Below are positions 35,734 to 42,516 of a stretch of DNA of 43,686 nt, in pieces (positions within the stretch are counted from its first letter, which is position 1; every line of letters begins with the position of its first letter). The position numbers and the translations under genes are program-made. The notes under the pieces were generated by a model, which was given only the letters and a program-made list of their open reading frames with translations, had not been told where the DNA came from and made no database searches. The DNA is from Verrucomicrobiales bacterium (lineage in GTDB: Bacteria > Verrucomicrobiota > Verrucomicrobiia > Methylacidiphilales > JAAUTS01): positions 1 through 43,686 of the forward strand of contig JAISCS010000206.1 in the NCBI GenBank assembly GCA_031265365.1. Reading direction: 5' to 3'.

Positions 35734-37224
35734 TCACTGCTCCATGCTGGAAAGCTGCGCCAGCTTCACGCGCAGGCGGAACCACCAATCGGCCTCGTCA
35801 AAGAGGTTCATGTTCTCCGCGCGCGCGCTGGCGAAATCGCGTTCCAGCATTTGATGAACGTCAGCGGCGAAGGCCCGGTCGTTCACGGCGGCGGTCAACT
35901 CGAAGTTGAGCATCAGCGAGCGGTAGTCCGCGTTGACCGAGCCAACCAGCGCGAGGTCATCGTCAGCGAGCAACACCTTCTGGTGCATGAAGCCGGGCAG
36001 ATAACGGTAAATCTTCACCCCCGCGTCGCGCATCGCGGGGTAGTAGGAGAACGCCGACCACCACGGCAGCAGATGGTCGGGCCGCGACGGCAGCAGCACC
36101 CGCGTGTCCACGCCGCGCAAGGCCGCCTGCGTCAGCGCCTGCCGCAACACCGAGTCCGGCACGAAGTACGGGCTGGCCAGCCACAACCGCCGCTTCGCCG
36201 CCTGAATGACCGTGGCGAACACGGACAGGCAGCCGTTGCAGCGGTCGGCGGGGCCGGAGGCGAACACGACGGCGGGGAGGGATTGATGATGGAATATTGA
36301 GGATTGATTATTTGGGCGGGGCCGGTCTGCAACGCCGGCGGCTGGCCAATTATCAATCGGCAAACCATCGTCGATTAGCTCCTCCGTGGCGTAAAACCAG
36401 TCCTCGGCAAAGTTCACCCGCAGCGCGCTGACGGCGGGGCCGCGCAACTCCATGTGCGTGTCGCGCCACGAGTCGAATTTTGCGCCGCCGGTGAGGTACT
36501 CGTCCGCGGCGTTCAAGCCGCCGAGAAACGCCGCCTCATGGTCGGCGAGCACCAGCTTGCGGTGGTTGCGGAAGTTGATTTGAAAGTTCATACCGAGCTG
36601 CCGGTTGGTGACAAAGCCTTGAATCCGCACCCCCGCACGGCGCAGCGCCTCAAGGTAAGGCAGGGTGATTTGTTTGGAGCCGACGCTGTCATACAGCACG
36701 TAAATTTTCACCCCGCGCCCGGCGGCGGCGATGAGGCGGTCTTTCAACCGGTTGCCGAGTTGGTCGTCGCTGATGATGAAGAACTGCACCAGCACCGAGT
36801 GCCGCGCCGCGTCAATGGCGGCGAAGATGGCGTCGAACGTTGCCGTGCCGTTGACCAGCAGCCGCGCCGAGTTGCCGCCGGTGACGGGCAGCCCGCGCAA
36901 TTTCTCCACCAGCAGCGCCGCGTCCGCGTATTTTTCGGAGAACCCGCCGCGCGCCGCCGACATTGACGACCAGGCGCGGACGAGCATGGCATCCAACCCG
37001 GCGTTGCCGCCGTCGCCGGCCTTGGTGTAGCCGGAGAAGCGCGACTCCCCGAACACCAAGAACAGCGGGATGGCGAACACCGGCAGGAACAGCAACGCCA
37101 GGCTCCACCCCACCGCCGCCTGCGGTGTGCGGGCGATGAACAGCGCCTTGGGAATCAACACCCAGCCGGTGAGTTGAATCACCGCCAGCAAGAAACTCGC
37201 AATCCAGTGCCAGTGAATTTCCAT
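35734..37224 (-). CDS. cls: cardiolipin synthase (phospholipase D superfamily)
   Basis: A 496-residue membrane-bound enzyme that joins two phosphatidylglycerol molecules to cardiolipin. Two N-terminal membrane helices (about residues 8-25 and 38-58) precede two PLD domains. HKD motifs are HRKLVLAD (near residue 221) and HQKVLLAD (near residue 415). GFMHQKVLLADDDLALVGSVN and the FNxRS-like ADYRSLMLNFEL are typical. A segment encoded at about 36284-36355 (residues about 290-313, Asn/Gln/His/Pro-rich) reads like an insertion between the two PLD domains, made of ATTGATGATGG-type DNA. Close to DUF47 and pit but separated by 57 bases. Confidence 0.93.
   Translation of the reverse strand: MEIHWHWIASFLLAVIQLTGWVLIPKALFIARTPQAAVGWSLALLFLPVFAIPLFLVFGESRFSGYTKAGDGGNAGLDAMLVRAWSSMSAARGGFSEKYADAALLVEKLRGLPVTGGNSARLLVNGTATFDAIFAAIDAARHSVLVQFFIISDDQLGNRLKDRLIAAAGRGVKIYVLYDSVGSKQITLPYLEALRRAGVRIQGFVTNRQLGMNFQINFRNHRKLVLADHEAAFLGGLNAADEYLTGGAKFDSWRDTHMELRGPAVSALRVNFAEDWFYATEELIDDGLPIDNWPAAGVADRPRPNNQSSIFHHQSLPAVVFASGPADRCNGCLSVFATVIQAAKRRLWLASPYFVPDSVLRQALTQAALRGVDTRVLLPSRPDHLLPWWSAFSYYPAMRDAGVKIYRYLPGFMHQKVLLADDDLALVGSVNADYRSLMLNFELTAAVNDRAFAADVHQMLERDFASARAENMNLFDEADWWFRLRVKLAQLSSMEQ
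36284..36355. repeat. in-frame repeat-like insert in cls
   Basis: TTGATGATGGAATATTGAGG and ATTGATTATTT, then after 30 GC-rich bases CCAATTATCAATCGG, form an AT-rich imperfect palindrome inside a GC-rich gene. It encodes a polar, low-complexity loop between the two PLD domains. Confidence 0.55.
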
Positions 37225-37269
37225 CCCGCCGAGAATGCGGCAAGTGGCGGGAAAACGAAAGCCTTTTTA

Positions 37270-37312
37270 GGTTCCATCCCATTATCCGTGAAATTGTTGG
37301 TACCGAAACAGG
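37270..37312. repeat. remnant of a family A tail
   Basis: GGTTCCATCCCATTATCCGT is the reverse of the ATGGGATAGAACC end of copy 4 (20672-20693). It pairs with a GGAACC 25 bases downstream. The core of family A is absent. Otherwise the stretch 37225-37417 shows no feature. Confidence 0.45.
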
Positions 37313-37417
37313 AACCATATTTCCAGATAAAACACAAAAGAAACCGTGATACGTCCATTCCGCTCGGCTCTGCATTTGTTACCCTTGTTTTACCGTGAAA
37401 TCAACCAAGGGAAAAAC

Positions 37418-37525
37418 ATGAAAACAATCGAGGCATTCATCTTGGGATTCTTGTTGGCGGGAAGTGTCCAGACCACCCTCGTCCTGCTGGGCGTCGGCGC
37501 GTCCGTGGTATGGGGCCTGCGGTGA
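37418..37525 (+). CDS. 35-residue membrane peptide
   Basis: An ATG with a fair Shine-Dalgarno-like AAGGG eight bases upstream opens a 35-codon gene. The product begins MKTIEAFILGFLLAGSVQTT and consists of one or two hydrophobic segments ending in WGLR. A strong terminator-like hairpin follows 35 bases after the stop, as expected for a real transcription unit. I do not recognise the family. It could be a small membrane regulator or a type I toxin-like peptide, but nothing else points to a toxin. Confidence 0.5.
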   Translation: MKTIEAFILGFLLAGSVQTTLVLLGVGASVVWGLR

Positions 37526-37559
37526 CGGGGAAAATTTCATGGGTGATTGGGTTCCTTGG

Positions 37560-37610
37560 CCGGCGGCGGTTGCATTCAGGAGAGTGAACCGCCGCCGGTT
37601 TGATTTTTTA
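37560..37610 (+). terminator. intrinsic terminator after the 35-residue gene
   Basis: CCGGCGGCGGTT (37560-37571) pairs perfectly over 12 bp with AACCGCCGCCGG (37587-37598). TTTGATTTTTTA follows. The next gene starts 30 bases after the stem. Confidence 0.85.
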
Positions 37611-37627
37611 GAAAGACGCTGACAGTC

Positions 37628-38767
37628 ATGAAACTCGACTATGTGAAAAAATACCTGCCCGTGGGTTCCTTCGGAATCTCACTGCTGCTCCACCTCGCCA
37701 TCTTCATCGGCATCAGCGGCATCGTCCTCATCCAATCAGTCCCCTCCAAGCAATTCTTCTCCACCGAACCCGGCGGCCCCACCTCCGACCTGCCGCCGCC
37801 CCCCGAAATACCCGACGAGAATATTGACCCCGACCCGTCCGGCGACCCCGCTGACGCTGCCGAGGAAGTCCAGCCCGCCCGCTCCGCCGTCCCCGTCGAG
37901 CAAATCACCAGCAGCGTCGCCACCAACGTCACCTTCACTCTGCCCCCGCAAATCGGCACCGTTACCGGCGCCGCCGACGGCATTGGCAAGGGTGGCGTCC
38001 CCGGCGGCAAGGGCAGCGGCGGCAGGGGCGGCCCGCCCCGCGCGCTGGCCAACCCCTTCGGCGACCGCAATATCAGCGGCGATGACGCCCTCGTCGGCAC
38101 CATGTACGACCTCAAGCAAACCGCCAACCGCAAACCCTCCAAATTCGCCCCCGACACCGCGCGGGAAGAATACCTCGCCTTCGTCAAACGCCTCGCCTCT
38201 TCTTGGAACCGCGCCCTGCTCGAACCCTATTACAAAGTGGAGCAACCCATCGGCACCTATCAAATCTTCATCCCCAAAATATTCGCCACCGCCGCGCCCG
38301 CCGCGTTCAAGGCGGAAAAATACGTCGCCCCCAAGCGCTGGGTCATCCTCTACACCGGCAACTTCACCTCCCCCGCCAGCGGCACCTACCGCTTCGTCGC
38401 CCTCGCCGACGATGTGTTGGTCGTCCGCCTCAACGGTCGCGTCGTCGCCGACGGCTCCCTCTTCCCCGCCACCAGTTGCCGCCGCGAAATCCTCGGCAAA
38501 CCGTATATCATCGACCACCCGCAATTCCAAATGTACGCCGGTGAATGGTTCCAGTTGGAGAAAGGCAAGCAATATCCCCTCGAAATACTCCTCGGCGAAA
38601 ACCCTGGCGGGGATTTCGCCGCCTACCTGCAAATCCAGGAAAAAGGCGTCGAATATCCGCAAAGGAAAGGCTTCGGTCCCGCGCTCCCCGTCTTCCAAAC
38701 CCGCCCCTGCGCCATCCCGCGCGGCATCATCCCCCCCATCGCCCCCAAGCCCTTCGTCAACGAATGA
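37628..38767 (+). CDS. membrane-anchored protein with PA14-like domain
   Basis: A 379-residue protein with one N-terminal membrane anchor (about residues 15-37, SLLLHLAIFIGISGIVLI), in the style of TonB-like or envelope-anchored proteins. It is followed by a Pro/Asp/Glu-rich linker (45-90) and a Gly-rich segment (117-138). The C-terminal half (about 190-345) has the look of a PA14-type carbohydrate-binding beta-barrel: VILYTGNFTSPASGTYRFVA, then LADDVLVVRLNGRVVADGS. PA14 domains bind sugars or proteins at the cell surface. No enzymatic motif is seen. The domain call is by pattern only. A family A element follows its stop. Confidence 0.65.
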   Translation: MKLDYVKKYLPVGSFGISLLLHLAIFIGISGIVLIQSVPSKQFFSTEPGGPTSDLPPPPEIPDENIDPDPSGDPADAAEEVQPARSAVPVEQITSSVATNVTFTLPPQIGTVTGAADGIGKGGVPGGKGSGGRGGPPRALANPFGDRNISGDDALVGTMYDLKQTANRKPSKFAPDTAREEYLAFVKRLASSWNRALLEPYYKVEQPIGTYQIFIPKIFATAAPAAFKAEKYVAPKRWVILYTGNFTSPASGTYRFVALADDVLVVRLNGRVVADGSLFPATSCRREILGKPYIIDHPQFQMYAGEWFQLEKGKQYPLEILLGENPGGDFAAYLQIQEKGVEYPQRKGFGPALPVFQTRPCAIPRGIIPPIAPKPFVNE

Positions 38768-38791
38768 CCGCGCGCGCCGGCGACAAGGGTA

Positions 38792-38913
38792 AATTCCCCT
38801 TCCGTGAAGGGGTGGCCGCGCCAGCGGACGGGGTAGTTCAGCGTTACAGGGACTTGGCCCCGAACGCTGAACTACCCCGTCGCTCCGCGCCACTCCTTCA
38901 CGGAAGGGGAATT
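38792..38913. repeat. family A element, copy 7
   Basis: Compact copy: AATTCCCCTTCCGTGAAGGG on the left, inner stem GGGGTAGTTCAGCGTT / AACGCTGAACTACCCC around a 16-base loop, right arm CTCCTTCACGGAAGGGGAAT. The long tails are missing. The remaining bases up to recO (38914-39017) show no feature. Confidence 0.88.
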
Positions 38914-39017
38914 GGGGAATTGCCGGGTGTGTGGCCATGCCCGGTGGCGGCGCTGACTGACGCCGCCGCCCGTTTTGCTTGCGCGCGGTGGACGGGTGAT
39001 TAGAATGGCCGCCGTTC

Positions 39018-39557
39018 ATGGAAGACCAAGGCATTATCCTCCGCCGGTTGCCGTACTCGGAGACCAGTCTCATCCTGAGCTGGCTCACGGAACGGCACGG
39101 GTTGGTTCGCACGCTGGCCAAGGGGGCGGCGAAACCCAGACAGCCGTTGCATGGCAGGACGGATGTTTTTTCGCAGGGGCGCGTGTGCTGGATTCCGTCG
39201 GCGTGGTCGCAGTTGCACATTTTGAAGGAGGTCACGGTCGAGCACGCCAATCGCGGCCTCGCCAAGTCTTACGCCAGTCTGCTGACGGCGACGTATTTTT
39301 GCGAGGTCATCGAGTTGCTGGTCGAGCCGCAGCATCCGGTTCCCGAAATTTACGGTCTTTATCATCAGGCACTGCGTTATCTGCAAGAAAAGCCGGCCAG
39401 TCCGCTGTTGGTGGAGCGGTTCGAGCGCAAGTTGCTTGACCTTCTCGGTCTTAACCACGGTGACAAACCCATCGAGCAACTCCGCCGCCACGCTTATCCG
39501 CGCCAGCCGAGGACTTACCAACGCTTGAAGGATGAGCTGGCCGGGGGCCGGCCATGA
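39018..39557 (+). CDS. recO: DNA repair protein RecO (short form)
   Basis: RecO helps RecR load RecA onto SSB-coated DNA. The N-terminal OB-fold domain is clear: EDQGIILRRLPYSETSLILS followed by TERHGLVRTLAKGAAKPRQPL and an L-HILKEVTVEHANRGL strand. The C-terminal helical domain is present (TATYFCEVIELLVEP...RFERKLLDLLGL), but the zinc-finger region and the last 50 or so residues of the usual 230-250 are missing, giving 179. The gene overlaps the next by four bases (ATGA), so translation is probably coupled. Confidence 0.87.
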   Translation: MEDQGIILRRLPYSETSLILSWLTERHGLVRTLAKGAAKPRQPLHGRTDVFSQGRVCWIPSAWSQLHILKEVTVEHANRGLAKSYASLLTATYFCEVIELLVEPQHPVPEIYGLYHQALRYLQEKPASPLLVERFERKLLDLLGLNHGDKPIEQLRRHAYPRQPRTYQRLKDELAGGRP

Positions 39558-40225
39558 GCGCCGGCCGTTATCCTGAATTTCTCGAATTTGCCCCGCTGAC
39601 GGTGGCGGCGCTGTCGCATTGTTTCACTTTGCGAACCGCGCCGCCCGCGCGCGCGCCGGTGTTCCCGTTCGCCGGCGCCCGCCATGTTCAGGCGGAGCAA
39701 GTTCATGGTCACCTCACCGTCAGCGTCGGCGCCGCCGACCATGACCGCGTCATCCCCGGCGCCGACGCGCTCATCACCGACACGCCGCGGCTGACACTGG
39801 CCGTCCGCGTCGCCGACTGCGGGCCGGTGTATTTTTTCGACCCCGCGCGAAACGCCATCGGCCTCGCCCATGCGGGGAAAAAAGGCACGGCGCTGAACAT
39901 CACCGGTGTCACCGTCAGCGCCATGACCCAACACTTCGGCACCCGCCCGCGCGACCTCGTCGTGGTGCTCGGCCCGTGCATCCGCCCGCCGCATTACGAG
40001 ATTGATTTCGCCGCTGACATTCACCGGCAGGCGCGCGCCGCCGGCGTGGTGAATTTTTACGATTGCGGGCTGGACACCGCCGCCGACCGTGACCGCTTTT
40101 ATTCCTACCGCATGGAACAAGGCCGGACCGGGCGGCACTACGCCTTCCTCATGCTGAACGGCCCGCCGTCCCCTGCCCCCGCCACAACCATTTCACCAGC
40201 AGGTAAGTCGTCACGCCGCAAATAA
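39554..40225 (+). CDS. pgeF: YfiH/PgeF-type polyphenol oxidase-fold protein
   Basis: A 223-residue protein of the DUF152 (YfiH, PgeF, LACC1) family, described as purine nucleoside phosphorylase/deaminase or as editor of peptidoglycan precursors. The metal-binding triad is visible: QVHG (His51), VADC (Cys89) and AHAG (His106). The conserved GPCIRPPHYEIDF follows. In HAGWRG the Trp-Arg are replaced by Lys-Lys (HAGKKGT), a mild variation. It overlaps recO by four bases. Its last 26 codons overlap, tail to tail, the 3' end of the DUF2062 gene on the other strand (77 bases). Confidence 0.85.
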   Translation: MSAGRYPEFLEFAPLTVAALSHCFTLRTAPPARAPVFPFAGARHVQAEQVHGHLTVSVGAADHDRVIPGADALITDTPRLTLAVRVADCGPVYFFDPARNAIGLAHAGKKGTALNITGVTVSAMTQHFGTRPRDLVVVLGPCIRPPHYEIDFAADIHRQARAAGVVNFYDCGLDTAADRDRFYSYRMEQGRTGRHYAFLMLNGPPSPAPATTISPAGKSSRRK

Positions 40226-40712
40226 TCCCCAGCAACGTGCAGCCCAGGAACAGCGGCCACACCGCCTCGGCGAAAATATGTTCCACGGAACCGCCGTCGT
40301 GGTGGAAATGTTTTCGCAGCAGGAAATAATCCCAAAAGTTTTCGCAAATGTTCTTGATAATGCCGAGGTGCCGGCTCGGAATCCGCAGCACCCAGCAGCC
40401 GAACAAATACGCGCCGGCATAGTAAAACGGCGCGGTGAACACGTTGGTCACCCACTGAATCGCGAACGTCAGCGGGATGTTGGCGCGGAACACGATGGCG
40501 AGAAAAGTGGAGATAATCGTGTGCAGGCCGAAGAACGGCGACAACGCCACCAGCAACCCGATGCAACCGGCCCGCGCCACCGCGTTCCGGCGCGGCAGCC
40601 ACAATTTCTTCTCCAACAGACAATCCCCCAGCCAGCCGTGCATCCACCCGCCGCGCAATTTCGCGCGGGAGAGACCGGCCCGATGCAAGCGGCGGTAAAA
40701 TTTCAGTTTCAT
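40149..40712 (-). CDS. DUF2062 membrane protein
   Basis: A 187-residue protein of the DUF2062 family. It has three hydrophobic segments (about residues 48-75, 84-110, 155-178) and the family-typical N-terminal block SPFFGLHTIISTFLAIVFRA plus NIPLTFAIQWVTNVFTAPFYY. The function is unknown; the family is often fused to or located beside glycosyltransferases. The ATG lies within the last codons of the Sel1-repeat gene (overlap four bases), so these two are translationally coupled. The 3' end overlaps the YfiH gene. Confidence 0.85.
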   Translation of the reverse strand: MKLKFYRRLHRAGLSRAKLRGGWMHGWLGDCLLEKKLWLPRRNAVARAGCIGLLVALSPFFGLHTIISTFLAIVFRANIPLTFAIQWVTNVFTAPFYYAGAYLFGCWVLRIPSRHLGIIKNICENFWDYFLLRKHFHHDGGSVEHIFAEAVWPLFLGCTLLGIICGVTTYLLVKWLWRGQGTAGRSA

Positions 40713-41584
40713 TGGTCGTCCAGCGTTTCCGGCGCCGCCACGAATTGTTTGGCCAAGTCCCGCGCCGTGGCGACGTTGGCGGGGGACATGATGTCGGCGA
40801 GACGGCCGGCGTCCTCCCGCGCCTGTTCGTCACCGGCGGCGGCGGCGATGAGGTACCACTTCAGCGCGCTGACATAGTCCGGCGTTTGGCCCGATTCGTG
40901 CAGCACGGCGAGATTGTATTGCGCGGTGACAGAGCCTTGGCCGGCGGCGCGGGCCAGCCATTTGAGGCCCAGCGGCAAATTTTGCTCCACACCGTTGCCC
41001 TGCGCGTACATCAAACCCAAATCGTTCTGCGCCTTCGCCACGCCACGGCCGGCGGCTTTTTCAAACCATGCCGCCGCTTGCTTGCCATCGGCCAGCACGC
41101 CCCAGCCCTTCATGTAGCAAATGCCCAACGCGCTTTGCGCGTCGAGGTCGCCGGCCTCCGCCGCGCGGCGGAGCCACTCCGCGCCAGCCTTGCTGTCCTG
41201 CGCGGTGCCGATGCCTTGCAAGTGCATTTTGCCGAGATTGAACATCGCCGGCGCGCAGCCCGCCGCCGCTGACTTTTGATACCACGCCATCGCCGCCGCG
41301 AGGTCAGGCTCGACGCCGTGGCCGTTGGCCAGGCAAACGCCGGTCATGTTCATCGCGCGCGGATTCCCGGCGTCAGCGGCCTTCCGCAACCACTCGTAGC
41401 CCTTGCGTTGGTCGCCCGGCGCTTTGCCGCCCTGCAAGTACATCACGCCCAGCTTCATCATGGATTCCGCGTCGCCGGCTGACGCTGACTTGGCAATTTG
41501 CTCCGGCGTTGGCAATTCCGCGCCGCTGACCCTGACCATCACCATCAGCGCCGCCGCCACAATTATCAATCGCGAATTATCCAT
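40709..41584 (-). CDS. secreted Sel1-repeat protein
   Basis: A 291-residue protein of Sel1-type (TPR-like) repeats after a signal peptide (MDNSRLIIVAAALMVMVRVS, then GAE). Repeats follow the consensus A-x2-L-G-x2-Y-x2-G-x-G-V-x(4-6)-A-x2-W-x2-K-A-A-x-x-G-x-x-x-A and can be seen at about residues 38-72, 76-108, 112-145, 149-180, 184-216 and 220-250. Sel1 repeats form scaffolds for protein interactions. The function here is unknown. The ATG at 41584 is preferred over the TTG two codons earlier. It overlaps the DUF2062 gene by four bases and is nine bases beyond the phosphoesterase stop. Confidence 0.88.
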   Translation of the reverse strand: MDNSRLIIVAAALMVMVRVSGAELPTPEQIAKSASAGDAESMMKLGVMYLQGGKAPGDQRKGYEWLRKAADAGNPRAMNMTGVCLANGHGVEPDLAAAMAWYQKSAAAGCAPAMFNLGKMHLQGIGTAQDSKAGAEWLRRAAEAGDLDAQSALGICYMKGWGVLADGKQAAAWFEKAAGRGVAKAQNDLGLMYAQGNGVEQNLPLGLKWLARAAGQGSVTAQYNLAVLHESGQTPDYVSALKWYLIAAAAGDEQAREDAGRLADIMSPANVATARDLAKQFVAAPETLDDQ

Positions 41585-41593
41585 CGCCAATCC

Positions 41594-42328
41594 CTACGCC
41601 CCCATGCCAATCCGCACCGCCAGCGGCTCCGGCAAACCGGCCTGCCGGATTTTTTCCTGCGCCCGCGCCAAGTCATACGCCAGCCGGCGGTATTCAATCC
41701 GGTTTTCCGCCGGCGTGTAAATCACATAACTCGCCCGCCAATCATGGTCGCGCGGCTGGCCCACCGCGCCGACGTTAATCAAATAGCGCGTCCCCCTTTG
41801 CAACTCAAGGCGGGCCGGCCGGGGCAACTCGCGCACACCGTTGTACTTGGCGAAAATCCGGGCGACGTGCGTATGCCCGTAGAAACACAGCGGCGTGTTC
41901 TGGTAAATGAAACTGCTCTCCGCCTCCAGTTCCGTGGAAACGTAATTCCACTTGGCCGGCTCGTCGAGGGAGGAATGCACCACCGTGAACTGGCCGACGC
42001 GCAGGCTCATCGGCAGCGCGGCGAGCCAGCGTTTGTCGTCATCCGACAGCCGCTTGCGGGAGAACGCGATGCCCTCGCCGGCCAGCGCGTTGAAGTTCCG
42101 CGCCTCGCGGGTCTCGGCGACCATCTCGTCGTGATTGCCCTTGATGACGGGGCAGTTCAATTCCCGCACCAGCCGCAGACACGCGCGCGGGTCGGCGTTG
42201 TAACCCACGATATCGCCGAGGCAAATCGGATGGGTCACGCCCTGCGCCACCATGTCGTCCAGCACGACGCGCAACGCCTCCAGATTGCTGTGGATGTCGC
42301 TAAAGATACCGTATTTGATTTTGAGCAT
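41594..42328 (-). CDS. metallophosphoesterase
   Basis: A 244-residue calcineurin-like phosphoesterase of the YfcE/MJ0936 group. All metal-binding motifs are present in order: FSDIHSN (residues 9-15), GDIVGY (near 38-43), GNHD (near 64-67), VHSS (near 117-120) and YGHTH (near 149-153). Most homologues hydrolyse phosphodiesters; the substrate here is unknown. It heads a minus-strand set with the Sel1 and DUF2062 genes, with gaps of nine and minus four bases. Confidence 0.93.
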   Translation of the reverse strand: MLKIKYGIFSDIHSNLEALRVVLDDMVAQGVTHPICLGDIVGYNADPRACLRLVRELNCPVIKGNHDEMVAETREARNFNALAGEGIAFSRKRLSDDDKRWLAALPMSLRVGQFTVVHSSLDEPAKWNYVSTELEAESSFIYQNTPLCFYGHTHVARIFAKYNGVRELPRPARLELQRGTRYLINVGAVGQPRDHDWRASYVIYTPAENRIEYRRLAYDLARAQEKIRQAGLPEPLAVRIGMGA

Positions 42329-42417
42329 AAGCCGCTGTCAGTGGGCTTAGATTAGGCGATAAATTGAAATCATCCAGCCTAATTTATGGTTGGCCGGTTA
42401 ACACGGGGCAAGTCAAC

Positions 42418-42508
42418 AACGTAGCACAGGCAATCCTGCCTGTGTATTAAACATGGAGCGGCGCTGCCACTCTGACACAAACACAGGCAGGATTGCCTGT
42501 GCTACGTT
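42418..42508. repeat. perfect 28-bp inverted repeat (family F)
   Basis: The arms 42418-42445 and 42481-42508 are exact reverse complements over 28 bases. Each arm itself contains a small palindrome (CAGGCAATCCTGCCTG). The loop is 35 bases. It lies eight bases beyond the stop of the PEP-CTERM gene and may terminate it. The stretch 42329-42417 shows nothing further. Confidence 0.95.
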
Positions 42509-42516
42509 GGTTACGG

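Noticed and set aside
37736-39265. 509-codon minus-strand frame across the PA14-like gene, a repeat and recO
   Set aside because: It runs through a palindromic repeat and opposite two better genes; Gly/Ala/Glu/Asp-rich shadow composition.
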